A stretch of DNA of 64,000 bases from positions 1,116,001-1,180,000 of the forward strand of contig JARGXX010000025.1 in the NCBI GenBank assembly GCA_030374765.1. Reading direction: 5' to 3'. This stretch comes from Agarophyton chilense. Its lineage: Eukaryota > Rhodophyta > Florideophyceae > Gracilariales > Gracilariaceae. Shown here in pieces: positions 37,902 through 49,675 of this stretch. Both the position numbers and the translations under genes were made by a program. The notes under the pieces were generated by a model. It ran no database searches, was not told the origin of the DNA, and was given only the letters and a program-made list of their open reading frames with translations. Numbering within the stretch: position 1 is the first letter of the stretch; the number at the start of each line of letters is the position of its first letter.

Positions 37902-39209
37902 ATGAGCTCTCTACCGAAGCTAAACATTGACAATCTTCTAAAGGTTGAAAATGGAGAGAGTCTGACTTCCCCAGTAACGCCGGCCACTGAGGGGAAGAAA
38001 ACGGAACCTGCCAAAACGGAACCTGCCAAAACGGAACCGGCAAAAACGGAACCGGCAAAAACGGAACATGCGAAAACGGAACTGGTCGAAGGCGAACCGG
38101 AGAAGAAACGCCGACGGGTGGGGGGCCTCCCGGTGAGTGCTCTCGTCAATGAGAAGAACGAAGAGACCCCCATCTCGTGTTCCTACCCAGTTGCCTACTT
38201 GCCCCCCATTCAAGTCGATCCGGTCACTCCAGGACGGCCAAAGTTCCCGTCTATTCTCTATCAAATGTCAGAGTTTGTGACGCAGCTTGAGGAGAGGTCC
38301 GTAAATGGCACTCTACCGTCAATAACGTCGCTTGGATTGCCTTCCTTTGAAGAACTGGCGGCTGGTATTGTTGCAACAAAGTCGCTTGGTGTTTCTTCGA
38401 CAAAATCAGCTGATGGCAATCCCTCTCGAGAGCAAACGTCTATGCTAGAGCCCGACAGGAATCATGGAGATGTCGGAGACGAGAACATAGTGCCTTCGGA
38501 GAATGGAAACAATCTGTCCGACAACGAACCTCCCAGAGAGCCAAAAACGCTGCGCCGAAAGCGTTCTCGGGGTGAACGTGACAGACCTGTAACCACGCAA
38601 CCGGAGATTGAAAGTCTCATTAGGACGTTACGTGAACAGGAGAAAAGTCGAAGAGAGGGAGAGAATAGGGATGGAGCCTCCAATTCGTCCCAGGCAGAGG
38701 AAGAGGGAGAGGACAGGGCTCCAAACAGGGCTCGAACTCGTACAACAGCAGATGGAAAGAGCCTGAGCCCCACTGTTTCGAGAAGTGGCGGAGTGACCAA
38801 GCAGGGAACGCACAGAAGAGGTCGTCCTAATGGGGACAATAGGCCTAGACCCTTTTCTTGTCCGTCTTGTCAAAGACGATTTCACCAACAGAGCGGGGTA
38901 GTTAGCCACTATCGCGTAGTGCACCTGAGAGAGAAGCGTTTCGAATGTCCTCACAAATGTGGGCTACGCTTCGGTGCGCGTGGGGATGTCACAAGACACG
39001 TCGATGCAGTGCACAACAAGATTCGCAACTTCGAATGCCAGGTTTGCGGAGATGCGTTTGCTCGAAAGAGCATTCTCACAAGGCATTGCAAAAACATGCA
39101 CAACGATATATTCGGGGCGGACGAAGCCCATGACTGTGTGCATGGATGTGTGTTCAGGCCAAGGAATAGGGAGGACAAAGAAGAGGAGGTAGAAGAAGAG
39201 CCGAAGTAG
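37902..39209 (+). CDS. Three-finger C2H2 zinc-finger protein with Lys-Thr-Glu-Pro repeat
   Basis: 435 residues from ATG. Three consecutive C2H2-type fingers lie at about 316-405 (CPSCQRRFHQQSGVVSHYRVVH, CPHKCGLRFGARGDVTRHVDAVH split as C-x3-C, and CQVCGDAFARKSILTRHCKNMH). This suggests sequence-specific DNA binding. The N-terminal third has a KTEPA-type tandem repeat at about 33-62 followed by a basic KKRRR nuclear-localisation-like stretch. The middle is charged and probably disordered, and the C-terminus is acidic. The linkers are not the classical TGEKP type. It is probably a nuclear transcription regulator, and the last host gene before the mobile-element block. Confidence 0.82.
   Translation: MSSLPKLNIDNLLKVENGESLTSPVTPATEGKKTEPAKTEPAKTEPAKTEPAKTEHAKTELVEGEPEKKRRRVGGLPVSALVNEKNEETPISCSYPVAYLPPIQVDPVTPGRPKFPSILYQMSEFVTQLEERSVNGTLPSITSLGLPSFEELAAGIVATKSLGVSSTKSADGNPSREQTSMLEPDRNHGDVGDENIVPSENGNNLSDNEPPREPKTLRRKRSRGERDRPVTTQPEIESLIRTLREQEKSRREGENRDGASNSSQAEEEGEDRAPNRARTRTTADGKSLSPTVSRSGGVTKQGTHRRGRPNGDNRPRPFSCPSCQRRFHQQSGVVSHYRVVHLREKRFECPHKCGLRFGARGDVTRHVDAVHNKIRNFECQVCGDAFARKSILTRHCKNMHNDIFGADEAHDCVHGCVFRPRNREDKEEEVEEEPK
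37998..38087 (+). repeat. 15-bp tandem repeat coding KTEPA
   Basis: Six 15-nt units run in frame with the zinc-finger gene. They encode KTEPA four times, then KTEHA and KTELV. Units 1 and 2 use cctgcc and units 3 and 4 use ccggca, so the array grew by duplicating neighbouring pairs. Confidence 0.9.
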
Positions 39210-41229
39210 AGTGCGATTATCTTCTTGATGTAACCTTATGCGTGATATATCAGTAGCTGTAGAGTTAGAATATTAGATAGATCCCGCCATAAATTGTAAA
39301 AAACGTTGTAGGACTTGTGTCATGTTGATGAGACTGGGACCCGTGGTGGAAGTGCATCCATACGGGTTTGACGACAGCCACCGCGCCATTCTCAAGAAAA
39401 GCGAGAGGCGAGTCGGAAAGGATAGCAAACTTCCACTGGACATTCGGGCCGGTGACTCGGAAGGGCGGCATGACCGATGCGATGAAAGATCAAAAAGCGA
39501 ACTTGTGGAGGTGTAGTTGTCCGCGTTATGCCACACCACCGTTCGCATCAGATGGCATAAGACCATCGGGTGCAATCTGCGGGTTGCCTTCCCTTCAACA
39601 GTTTGGAGTGACATGTTGCGCATCAAGCAATATGAGCCAAGGCGATTGCGATTCGCAGGAAGCAAATCACATCTTCCACTTTTCCCTCCAAGACAAAAAG
39701 TGATGCAGTGATGCGAATAACCGTACGTCAACTCCTCTAGTTTCGAGGCTGGTGAAATCCGGCCTGTTCCTGTCGGTCATGAAAAAGAATGCGAGTACTG
39801 CTTTGCCAATAACGCTTTCGGCATTTGTCAAACACGTACGTTTCTCATTTGCAAGAGCCTCTTGTCTTCGATCATACGCACAATGTGTCGGAACACACAA
39901 CGAAAAAGATCACTCTTGCGTCAAAAGGCAGTCGGTGTGATTGCCGTGATGCAGTACTTTTCTCAACTTCAACTCCTTTTTCTGGCAATGGTGCATCCGC
40001 TCACCCCATTAGTGCATCGTACACATCTTTGCAAGGGTCAACCAATGGTAAAACTTCATAGGGCGACACGGATGTTGAAGATGCACATGCGCAAATGTCA
40101 AAGACGGCTTGAGAAGGCTGACCGGAGAGCGACCTTGTTTTCGACCAACCGGTTGTGTTATTCTTTTCTGCTCCCTACAAGAACTGCCGCTGTCTTTCAT
40201 GGCGGAGCACTTCGAATGACTTGTCATCTGAATGGCAATGTGGTTGGTGTGGGTTTCCAGAATTATCCCAATCAAGAACTCTTTTGTTGGAAAACATGCA
40301 GCTCTCGATGATCGACCTGTCTGGAGATCGTGTTATTCTGCCTGCGAGCACGGGTCTTCGTAGTTAGTTTGGATTAATGCCTTCGGTAGCAATAAACGTG
40401 TCCAAGCGGATGCATATGAGGGATGACCAATTCATGTTTTGCTTCTGGGTACGAATCTTGCGGTTTGATCAGCAGGGACCAGTGGTGTTTGAATAATTGA
40501 AAACATTTCGCGATATGTGACCAAGTAGCCAAAAGAGGGCAAATGCCCAATTGACACGACGTCGCCGGCGTTGCAGATGTGACCAACCAGAGGCCTAGGC
40601 TCAGACATTGGTACCCACTACCATTGCACTTCCTAGTGTCTATAGTTGTAATTCTGGCCTCATATGAGGCCAAAATTCCAACATCGATAATTTTTGTGAA
40701 CTTTGTCAATTTCCTTAAATATGTGTGCCTGGACGTTGTCAACATTCTCTTCTTCTCTGGCGTCCACCCCAAAGATCACGAACGATCGTCCACAACCTTT
40801 AAATAACATAATCTTTACTCCATTTTCTCATACTTCATCAAATATGTCATCGTCTATAGATTTTCAACGTGTAGTGGAAAATCAAGCAAACATCCGTGCG
40901 TGTCTCATCACATCAGAGAGCGACTGTAAAATCTTCTTTAGCACGCCATAGAAGACGAAACGGGTCAGCAAAACTGTTATAAAAGTGAGCGTTGTTGTCA
41001 AAAATAATCGGAGACACGCCTTTTTCACCATATAATTAGAGCTACTAGTTGCTAGAAATCGCGCACTGTCAACATTTGCAATGTGATAGCCGGGGATCTT
41101 GTCACCGTTCAAAAACGTGGTCAAGAAGCCATCAATTCGAAAGTATATATGAATGTTGCTGCTATTACTAACGACGTTTCTAACAATGAATACTAGTCTA
41201 CTTTAACGGATATCACTAACAGTCACACA
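39210..41229. other. Intergenic region between last host gene and piggyBac remnant
   Basis: 2.0 kb without a convincing gene. Frames of 60-150 codons occur on both strands but start mostly with non-ATG codons and show no motifs. The part after about 40840 may already belong to the decayed 5' end of the piggyBac element: a short ATG frame starts at 40844, and code-like text in more than one frame leads up to the recognisable transposase. A near-perfect palindrome lies at 40646-40681. Confidence 0.45.
40646..40681. repeat. 36-bp near-perfect palindrome
   Basis: The centre tggcctcatatgaggcca is a perfect 18-bp palindrome, and the arms extend to 36 bp in total with two mismatched pairs. It could form a hairpin in single strand. 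It may mark a transposon end or footprint, or a binding site; the sequence alone does not decide. Confidence 0.6.
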
Positions 41230-41628
41230 GTGAATTCATTAAGCCCTTCAACTGTGATAAAAAGTTACATTCAAGGAAGCTATGTGGAAGTTCATTCGAC
41301 AAAACGTAAAATGGAAAATGTACCTTTGAATTTGAATAATCCAATGCAAACTCATCAACAGAAAGTCACAGGAACTTTTGGAGATTTAATTTATGTCATT
41401 CATGCACCCTCGGGACTCTCTCCATACGATTTATTCACGCGGATGTTTCCTGTAGCTCATTGGGAAAACATAGTTCGATCTACTAACTCTCGGCTGGAAG
41501 GAAACAGGTCGATGAAGACTACAGGAGGTGAAATGTTGAAATTTGTCGGCTTGGCGGTGTTAATGACACCCTTTGAGTTTTCAAATGAAAGATCACTTTG
41601 GTGTTCAGGCAAGTTCTTTTAATATATT
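41230..41628 (+). pseudogene. piggyBac-type DDE transposase, N-terminal remnant
   Basis: The frame carries the piggyBac opening block: PYDLFTRMFPVAHWENIVRSTN followed by TTGGEMLKFVGLAVLMTPFEFSNERSLW. This corresponds to the conserved D-L-F / I-x3-T-N / E-h-x-x-F-h-G region that precedes the catalytic core. There is no ATG at the head of this frame; upstream text in the same frame has an in-frame stop at 41194-41196, so the N-terminus is decayed. The remnant ends exactly where an LTR retrotransposon begins and continues at 53398. It is a plain cut-and-paste DNA transposon gene, now inactive. Confidence 0.75.
41624..41628. repeat. 5-bp target-site duplication (left copy) of LTR element 1
   Basis: The bases atatt stand directly before the left LTR and again directly after the right LTR (53398-53402). 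A perfect 5-bp duplication is the usual mark of Ty3/gypsy integration. Confidence 0.9.
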
Positions 41629-42551
41629 TGTGGAGCAAAACCCGGCGACGGGAAGTGCTCTCAAGGTGTTCGAAGCCTTGTTCCCTGGGGGAGGCAGACT
41701 CAGAGACAGAGCCCTCCGTTCCACCCGTAGTGTGGGGTGTAACTCCCACAGGGGATTCCGGCAGTACCGACGGAAGTGAGGGGTAGAAACCGTTGGGTCG
41801 GGAATGGGTATGGGTATCCCAAAGAATGGGGGAAAACCCGGCGAAGAGGAAAAATGGGGCGAGGGTCGGGCACTAACAGGCACCGGACCCGAGAACCAGA
41901 AAAGGGGCGAAACAACAAACGAAACCCAACACAGGGGCGAAAACCTGTCCTCGAAAGGAAACACAAAAAGCACGCAACAAGTAAGCAGAACCCCCACGGG
42001 GTATCGTGCACGCAGGTCGTCCGAGCGGTCCCAAGGGGGTGGTTGCACGGAACCCAAACGTGGGCACTCTCCAAGTGGAGTCGTGTCCCTGCGCAGGCGT
42101 TGCTAACCAGAGCCCGTTCCGGGTTGTAAGGCCGAAACGATGGCGACGAAGAACCTCTAAAGGTATCGAAGACCAACCTTGGTTCCCATTTACTCTGAGC
42201 TTCGGACTGTCAGATCTCGTCTCCCTAAGTAGGGCCCACTAACTAAACTCTACTAATTACAGTAGTGCACACCTGCTCAGGGCCATACACGTGGAGATCC
42301 CACTTTCAGGGCCCAAAAGTCCAACGTTCTAACAAATATCCAAAAATCGGTGCCAAAATTAAGCCACGTGTATCACGGGGCCAATCCAACCATGGGCCAT
42401 CCGAATCTTCCCTTCATAGTCGAACTCTAACCAGAAAACAGTGCCACCTCAGCACACCTTAGAGGGGATCACAGTCATAACCCTCGGAATTTTCAACCCT
42501 CATTCTATGAGTTGCATCTTCAAGTATCCCCTAACTGGGCGTTGCTCTACA
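41629..42551 (-). repeat. 3' LTR of element 1
   Basis: 923 bp, starting tgtggagc and ending ctctaca on the plus strand; near-identical to 52476-53397 in direct orientation. Confidence 0.95.
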
Positions 42552-42632
42552 TCTCCCCCTCCTTAAGACGAGGAAGAACATTCCGAGCCGCGGGTGTCTC
42601 GCTTTCCGGTCACTATATATACTTCTCTCCCA

Positions 42633-44488
42633 ATGGGGTCCTTCACCACTTCTGAGGATCGCCACAAAACCGGCACATCGGTACAACTTTCTTCTACTCC
42701 TCCGACTTTCGGCGATAAGCAACTTCTCGCAACAGCAGTCTCAACCAGCCCTCTCAAGGGAATGAACCCATACGTCATCAACCCACTCTCGGGGCCGTCG
42801 GCCTCCGCGCCGGCGGACAACGAAGCTCCCCAGCAGGGTGGATATTTCTCCGGTTTTAATGCGGCTCCGTCAGGTACCGAACCTTCCGCCTCTGCGAGCA
42901 ACCGACATCCTCAGGAGGATTTGGACATTAACGCGGTGGCGTGGAACTCCGCTCATGCGATGCCCTTGGTAGCAAACTCCAGAGGTTGGATCTCAAACGA
43001 ATCCTTTCGAAGGTGGAGTCCCCTTACCGATCCGGTGATATATTCCCGCGCTCCGTGGTTCCATCCGACAGCGGTTCGCGACGATGAGCTCATCGATTCC
43101 TACGTAAAGGACGGCTTATTGCCGGGTGGCCTACCTGTCGAGGTTGCACGTTCTCCCGATTGGAGGGCGCGGGTAGCCATAGAGCCTCAGTATCTATAGC
43201 GCGGTCGCGGGGAGTCCCTGGACAAGGCGCGCGCAGCGATGGCAGCTCTGGCCTACCAGCGATTGGAGAGGTCACGCTTTGACCATCTGGTTTCCCCGGA
43301 GTACGGGTTCGATGTCGCCTATTACCGCACGTACGGTGAGGTCTCCTACGGGGACAACCTGGCAGCCTTTCCCGAAGCCGAGTTCCGCGGACCGGGTTTT
43401 CCTCTCCGAGAAGATATGGTCCAATGGAGTCGTCCCATCCTTCGGGCTGAATTCAGGTACCTTCAACGGCAGTTTACCCAGTATGGGTTCGATCGACGCG
43501 TGCACTTCGAGCGCCGCTCGCGCTCCCGTTTCGGGTTCCTTGTCCCGTATCCTCACGTGGAACTGGAGCGTATCCGTAACACGGCGAAGGTTGGGCGATT
43601 CGTGCCCCTTCCAGCTTGGTGGAGTAAGGTCGAGGTCCCCCGAGGGTGCTTTGCTGAACTGCCCCCGTGCATCTACTATATCGGGTCTCGTTTGATGCAC
43701 GACCCGAACTCGGGATACTGGGCCCTCGTTGCAGCCGAGTGGGCAGCCCGCGTAGCGGCGCACCTCCTCTGGGATGCTCATGACCATTTCCGTATCTGGT
43801 ATATTCCTCCGATGCTACGGACCGTCATCCGTCAGATCGACCTTGTCCCAGCGTTGGGTTCGGTCAGCAGCGTGCAGGACCTGTATCCAATCTTGGACGT
43901 GATCGACAACACCCAATGGGATCGAGTTCCAGTGGAAAATCAGCCCGCAGGGGAAGGGTCCGCGCGAGACAAGTCTCCTGGCCGGTACGATCCGGGCTCC
44001 GGTAACTGGGTCTATTACAATCCCTTCGAAGGGGTTCGCATCAGCGCGGCGCAAGCACGGGCGCTGATGGACTCGCTTCGACCGATGCCGGTGGGACACC
44101 CGACGGGGTTCATTTATACCGATGATTACGAGTATGAGCCTCCAGTAGACCTGGACGATCCAGCGTTGGATAACGATAGCCAGCTCCTAGTGGAGTACTC
44201 CCTGTGGAGCCATCTGCACCCTTCCAACCAGTGGGAACGACCTCAGCTGCGGCGGCGAATGCATCCGGTGGCGGTCCATCTGCTCCCCCCGGGTGGGATG
44301 TGTACAACCTTGCGCAGGCGCCGGTTGCCACTCCGCAAGCGGATAGTGTGCGACAAGGCCTCGTGAACGCGGGCATTCCGATTCCCCCGGGTATGACGGA
44401 TGTGAGCCAGATGTTGGCTTTCGCTTCGGCGTACCATCAGGGTCAGAATCCCAACGGTGGGGCGGGTCCCTCCTCGGGCTTTCCGTAG
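42633..44488 (+). other. Antisense open-reading-frame block of LTR element 1
   Basis: Between the chromodomain and the 3' LTR, the strand opposite to gag-pol carries substantial open frames (main parts 42633-43199, 43239-44366 and 44204-44488). The product is rich in Trp, Tyr, Pro and Arg with no recognised domain, signal peptide or membrane helix. Recognisable words are PGFPLREDMVQWSRP, GRFVPLPAWW and AEWAARVAAHLLWDAHDHF. A related block in the same place and orientation is seen in element 2 (about 53926-55227). Antisense frames downstream of pol are known in some plant Ty3/gypsy families (for example Grande and RIRE2), so this is a plausible true part of the element. Function unknown. Confidence 0.6.
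44317..44344. repeat. 28-bp direct repeat inside element 1 (copy 1)
   Basis: A 28-bp word starting ggcgccggttgccactcc recurs exactly at 45545-45572, on the other side of the chromodomain. Both copies are in the same orientation. Confidence 0.85.
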
Positions 44489-44554
44489 TTCCGCCTTCGG
44501 GCAATTGTAGAGTCCATAGCTTGGCGACAATAGTAAACTTCTGATATTTGCATA

Positions 44555-44725
44555 ACTTCTTTTCTTCTTCCTTCCTAGGATCTTAACTTCTACTTCATCT
44601 TCTTCATTCCTTCTTAGGATCTTCTTCATCTTCGTCTTCATCTTCCTCCCTTCCTAGGGTCCAATCTTCTTCTTAATCTTCTTCTCCACTTCGTGGGTCT
44701 TCTTTTCCTTTTTCATCATAAACTG
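44555..44725. repeat. Polypyrimidine/polypurine tract in element 1
   Basis: About 170 bp composed largely of ctt, tct and ttc words with recurring tcctaggatct-like motifs on the plus strand (purine-rich on the element's sense strand). It separates the antisense block from the chromodomain and may mark the meeting of two opposed transcripts or an internal plus-strand priming tract. Confidence 0.6.
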
Positions 44726-44889
44726 TCCCGATAACCGGTGCTGTGTTCCCCGGTTAACAGCGCTAGGCCGAGGGCCAGTAGACATTCCCTCTCAATACGT
44801 GTTCTTCGGGATACTCTCCTCAATTCTTCTTCAGAGGTCCAACATCTTCCTCACTTCGAGGTCCCATCCACACCAGTTCCCGTGGTGGC

Positions 44890-45180
44890 TTACCCGACTT
44901 GGACACGATCCAGATTTGGAGGCAAGGTTACCCGAGCGCGTCGGTGATAGGATAAAACCTTAGACCTCGGAAGGTGCTCAATGGGTTCCACTGTATCCTC
45001 ATCAGGCGAGAATCCGTACCATCGGACTTGGTAGCGAACTTCTCCCTCGGGGGTGTAGATGTGACGCACGATGCGATCGAAAACGAATTCCTGCGGGTAC
45101 ACTTTTCCCTGTTCGGGCTTCTCTTCCATCTTGGAACGCTCTAGTTCCCTTGAGGGTGTCAACGTAGGGTCTAGACACAC
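44890..45180 (-). other. Chromodomain part of element 1
   Basis: The frame contains FVFDRIVRHIYTPEGEVRYQ, VRWYGFSPDEDTVEP and a following LP-x3-L-x2-Y helix, the order of a chromodomain (aromatic, basic strand, W-x-G, EP). In chromoviruses this domain directs integration to marked chromatin. Confidence 0.8.
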
Positions 45181-45544
45181 CCCGGTGGGTTCTTTTCCGT
45201 GTTGCGAGCGGGTCTCAGCACTTCGTCCAAACGGCGCCGAGTGGCCTGTGGGCTACGTTGTAACTTCCGTCTACGGAGTCAAAACGGCCCAGTTTTGGGT
45301 TCTCCTTAAAGCTAAGATCTTCCCGATAACAACGGTTTTCTTAGATTCCGTGACGGTTGAGAAACCGCGACGCGGTAGCGTCTCCAATCTCAGGGGGGTA
45401 AGACTTCAACGTCAACCCGAGCTACGGGGACGAAGGTTGCTCTTGTGCAACGCGCCGTGCGACGGAGGCGGTTTGCGCGACGGTTGGTCGTCAGAGCCTT
45501 TTGATTGGCTCGGTGCCATTCGACGTGTGCCACATAAATGCGCG

Positions 45545-45572
45545 GGCGCCGGTTGCCACTCCGCAAGCGGAT
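45545..45572. repeat. 28-bp direct repeat inside element 1 (copy 2)
   Basis: Exact match to 44317-44344 in the same orientation. Confidence 0.85.
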
Positions 45573-45682
45573 GTGAGGTGGTGCTTTCGACACGCGCTAG
45601 CACTCTGCTCCTGAGCTGTCCCCGACGGGTCTCACTTATTTCTTTCCCATTCCTGAGGGTTCCAGTGTCTCCATAGGAGTTT

Positions 45683-48600
45683 CTATTCCCATTCCATAAC
45701 GGAGAGCCAAATTTGGTCAACCTCGTCGTCGAGATCTTCCCCGTGCGGGTCCGCTGACACAGCTCGTTCCCGAGAAAGCGGGGGTTGAGTGTGCGACACC
45801 TCAGTGTCTCGTCCGCGGCGGCGGGTGATCGTCCGCTCTGTAGGCGTTCCGGGTGCGGAGTTCTCCACACGACACTCCCTGGGCGGGGTTTCGTCATCTT
45901 TTCTGACGTCATGCTCGGCTTGGTCGGCGGTGATGTCGCTACCCATTCGCTGGGGTTGTGACTTCTCTGTCGCCGGCTCGGTCGGGCCCGCCGTCTCACT
46001 GTGAGAACTAGATTCTCTGTTAGGGCGACTGGCTGACGCCGAAACATCTTCCTGCGAAGGAACTAAGTCCTCCTCCCTCTCCTTAGGCGGAGAGCCAGGA
46101 GGCTTGATTACCTCCGGTGGGGGAGTAACTCCGTAAGAGTTCGTTGACTGGGCCCTTGAGGGAGCGGGCCCAGGTTCGGGAGTATCCGACGTTTCCGGTA
46201 GGTCGGTTAAACCACGTTCCGGGTGCGGAAGTATAACGGGGCGGGAGTTCGAATCTCCGCCTGACGGGTTAACTTCCGTTGAATCATCCCCTGTGGAGGG
46301 CGTTGGTGCCGACACCACTTCCACATTTGGGTTGGGCGCTCGTGTGATGCAGTCCCTGGAGATCCGTTCGTGGCGGTTAGCGATATCCAATACCACCGTG
46401 TCCGGGTCTACAGAAACCACACGATAGGGTCCGTCCACAATTGGCGAAAGCTTGTGCCTACGTTCCTTTTCAGGATTGTAGTATTCCTTTCGAAGGAAGA
46501 CGAAGTCGTCGGGCTCCACCTGAGGTAGAGGTTTGCGAACCCGATTGTCAAAGTCCTTCTTGTAGGCGCGTTGAGCTTTGTCCATTGCTTTCTGGGTTAT
46601 CGGCACCATCTTCGGAAGCCACTCCTTCCAGGCTTCTAGGTACAATCCCGGTGACGGGTAAGTCGACAGCGTCGGTTGAACCTCGATGGCGACCGGCGGC
46701 GGTGTCCTCGACAGTACCAGTTCGAATGGGGATAACGATGTAACCCGATGTACCTGGGTGTTGTATGCATACGTGATAGCGTCTGTGTACAAGTCCCAAT
46801 TTTTGGGGTGATCCGCAACATACGATCTCAAAGCGTTGAGTATCGTGCGGTTAAACCTCTCCACCTGGCCATTCCCCTGAGGGTGATACGTAGTAACAAA
46901 TGAATTCCTTACATCAAGGATTCGACATACATCCTGAAAGAACTTTGATGCGAATTGCCCTCGGTTTTCGGATAACAACTGCACAGGCGGTCCATATACG
47001 AACACCCAATGGGTCACGAACGCTTGCGCGACGGTAGCGGAGGTGATCCGCTTCAGCGGCACAGTTCTCGTTAGCTTAGAGAATCTGTCAGAAATGACAA
47101 GCAGATACCGATGACCTCGGGGCGTCCTGATAAAGTCCCCTAGGATGTCTATGGCCACGAACTCGAGTGGAGCCCGTGCCGGTAACAGCGTCAACTTCTT
47201 AGAGTGCTTCCGAAGTTTGACGTCATTCTTGGCGCAATTGGCGCAGGCCCGTCTGACGGCGTAACAATCGAATGCCATTGCCGGCCAGTAAAAGTCCCTT
47301 CTCAACGTGAGGTACAGTTTTCTTCCCCCGGGGTGGGCGCCAACCTTCACATAGTGAGTGAGGTGTAATACCCTCTGTTGTAGGGTGTGCGGCACCACTA
47401 TCCTCGGGCGAGGTCCAACGGTCCTGATTAGGTAACCCTGATCGTCGTCCTCGAAAGGTAACTGAAATCCTCCGTTGAGGCGAGCCCGAATCCGTGTACA
47501 GAATGGGTCGAGCTGTTGCTCGCGTGTCATCTCCTCTGGAGAGATAGGTATAAAACAGCCGGTCGGCGAATCCAGACTCTCGTTGACGAGTATATCGTCA
47601 CAAACATCATCCGTAAGCGGTTGAGCTCCTCCCTCGAGATCCGATACCATAAAACATGGGATGTCATCGTCCTCGTAGGGTTCCGTTTCCGCTGTGGTTC
47701 CCAAGCGGGATGGTGCATCAGCCTCAGTGTTCAGCTTCCCTTTCTTGTACAGGATCTCAAAGTCGAATTCCGACAGTCGGAGACGCCTGCGCATAAGGCG
47801 GCCCGAGGGTTCGGAGATCTCCAGGAGCCAACGCAAGCATGCGAGGTCCGTATGGACTTTGAAATGAGTACCCATCAGATAGGGGCGAAGTGTAGCTAAG
47901 GCCCACACAACGGCTAAACATTCTTTCTCGGAGACCGAGTAGTTCCTTTCATGAACATTCAGGGAACGTGACCAGTACCCAATAGGGTGACGTTCACCAT
48001 CCTCAGAGGATTGGAACATTGCACACCCTACTTGGTTTGCACTAGCATCGGTGTCCACTTCGTAAGGGAGCCCAGGATTGGGTAGAGCCAAGATTGGCGG
48101 GGATGTTACGGCATTCACCAGTGCCGTGAAGGCAGACGCTTCCACGTCGCCAAAAGATTCTAGTTCAACTGGTTGTCCCTTCGTCAGGAGCCTGTTGAGG
48201 GGGGTGGCAATATCCGCAAAGTTCGGGACGAATCGGAGATACACGTTACACAGACCTAAGAAGGATCGCAACTCCGTTTGAGTTTTCGGGTGTTTTGCTT
48301 CCTTCAAGGATTTCACTCGTACTTCATCGATTGAAAGCTGCCCGGGATGGATGATATGACCCAGATACTTAACCGAATCGGTGAAAAACTCGCACTTCTT
48401 GAGTTTCAAGGTGATTCCCGCGTCGCGGAGTATCTTCATTACGTCCCTGACGTGTTCGAGGTGGTCATCCAGGTTGTTGGAGAAGACAATAATGTCGTCT
48501 AAATACACTAGACACGTCCTCCACTTGAAGGGAGCCAACAGAATGTCTATCGCCCGTTGAAACATTGCGGGGGCATTTGTCAACCCAAAAGGCATCCTCC

Positions 48601-48979
48601 GGAATCGGAAAAGTCCTTGATGACACACGAAAGCCATTTTGTCTCGATCTTCTTCCCTAATAGGGACTTGCCAGTAGCCCGAATTGGCGTCGAGGGTAGA
48701 GAAAACAGTAGCGCTCCCAAGGGAGTCGATGTATTCGTCCATCCGAGGGATGGGGTACATATCCTTAATGGTTACCTCGTTCAGGCGTCTGTAATCGATG
48801 CAGAAACGCCACGATCCATCCGGTTTCGGAACTAACACCACTGGTGAGGCCCAAGCGGACTGGGCAGGTTCAATTACGCCCGCTTTTAGCATCTTCTCCA
48901 CCTGAGATTTCTTCTCTTCCCGAGCTTTCGGTCCAGCCCTGTAAGGGTGTTGGGCAATATGCCGAGTGTTCGGTAACAA
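45683..48979 (-). other. Reverse transcriptase, RNase H and integrase region of element 1
   Basis: A long pol frame. RT shows VPKPDGSWRFCIDYRRLN, STLDANSGYWQV and the active-site YLDD in CLVYLDDIIVFS. RNase H begins at EVDTDASANQVGCAMF. Integrase shows the HHCC region (HPGGRKLYL to CANC), the first catalytic Asp in FVAIDILGDF, and GQVERFNRTI. A long Pro/Ser/Glu-rich tail follows the integrase. The order RT-RH-IN is that of Ty3/gypsy. Confidence 0.95.
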
Positions 48980-49675
48980 GTCGATGCGGTGTTCTGTAAT
49001 CCCAATAGTTCAAAGGGAACCATCCCACATGGGTGTAAATTCACGAAGCATGTGCCTCAGCTTCTCCCGATGAGATGCGGGTACATGGTTGAGATCCCAT
49101 TTCTCCAATTCCTGAACAGGATCCGTCTGGTCTGCTCCTGTAATAGGGGCCGTAACCTCCTGAGGTTTAAAGTGTTCAGCGTGTGGAGCTGCAGTCGTAT
49201 GCTCACCGTCTTCCGCGATTTCGGCAGTGTCCTCCCCCTCCTTAGGGTCCGCCACACCAAGGACCTCTGCGATAGAGATCTTTGTAGGTACGACTGCCTG
49301 CGGGTGTGGAAGAACAGAACCCAGGATCTGGTGTTTGAACAAATGCTGCGTTGTCTTTCCAAAGTTGGCTATCAAAACCTTGAAAGGTTTATCCGGTTCC
49401 ACGGAGATAACCCCATTCGCAAGGGCGAGTTGACGCCGCGTATACAGAGACGGGTTTGGTTGTACCACATGCACACCAATTTGCTTGGTAACAACTGTGA
49501 CCCAAACCTGGGTTTATGGCGGGATAGCCACTGACTTCGCAACCTTTACCCGTTTAGACACCGTGTCCTTCTTCACATATTCCTGCGCGACAGGGAGAGG
49601 AACGCTTGTCCGCGCTGCTCCCTGTAACGGTTTACGAACGATTGGGATCGTAGACCCGTCTTCCAGTTCCACAGT

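Noticed and set aside
46245-46275. tRNA-like T-loop word (gttcgaatc) inside element 1
   Set aside because: Lies within the pol coding sequence and no cloverleaf partner arms are seen around it.
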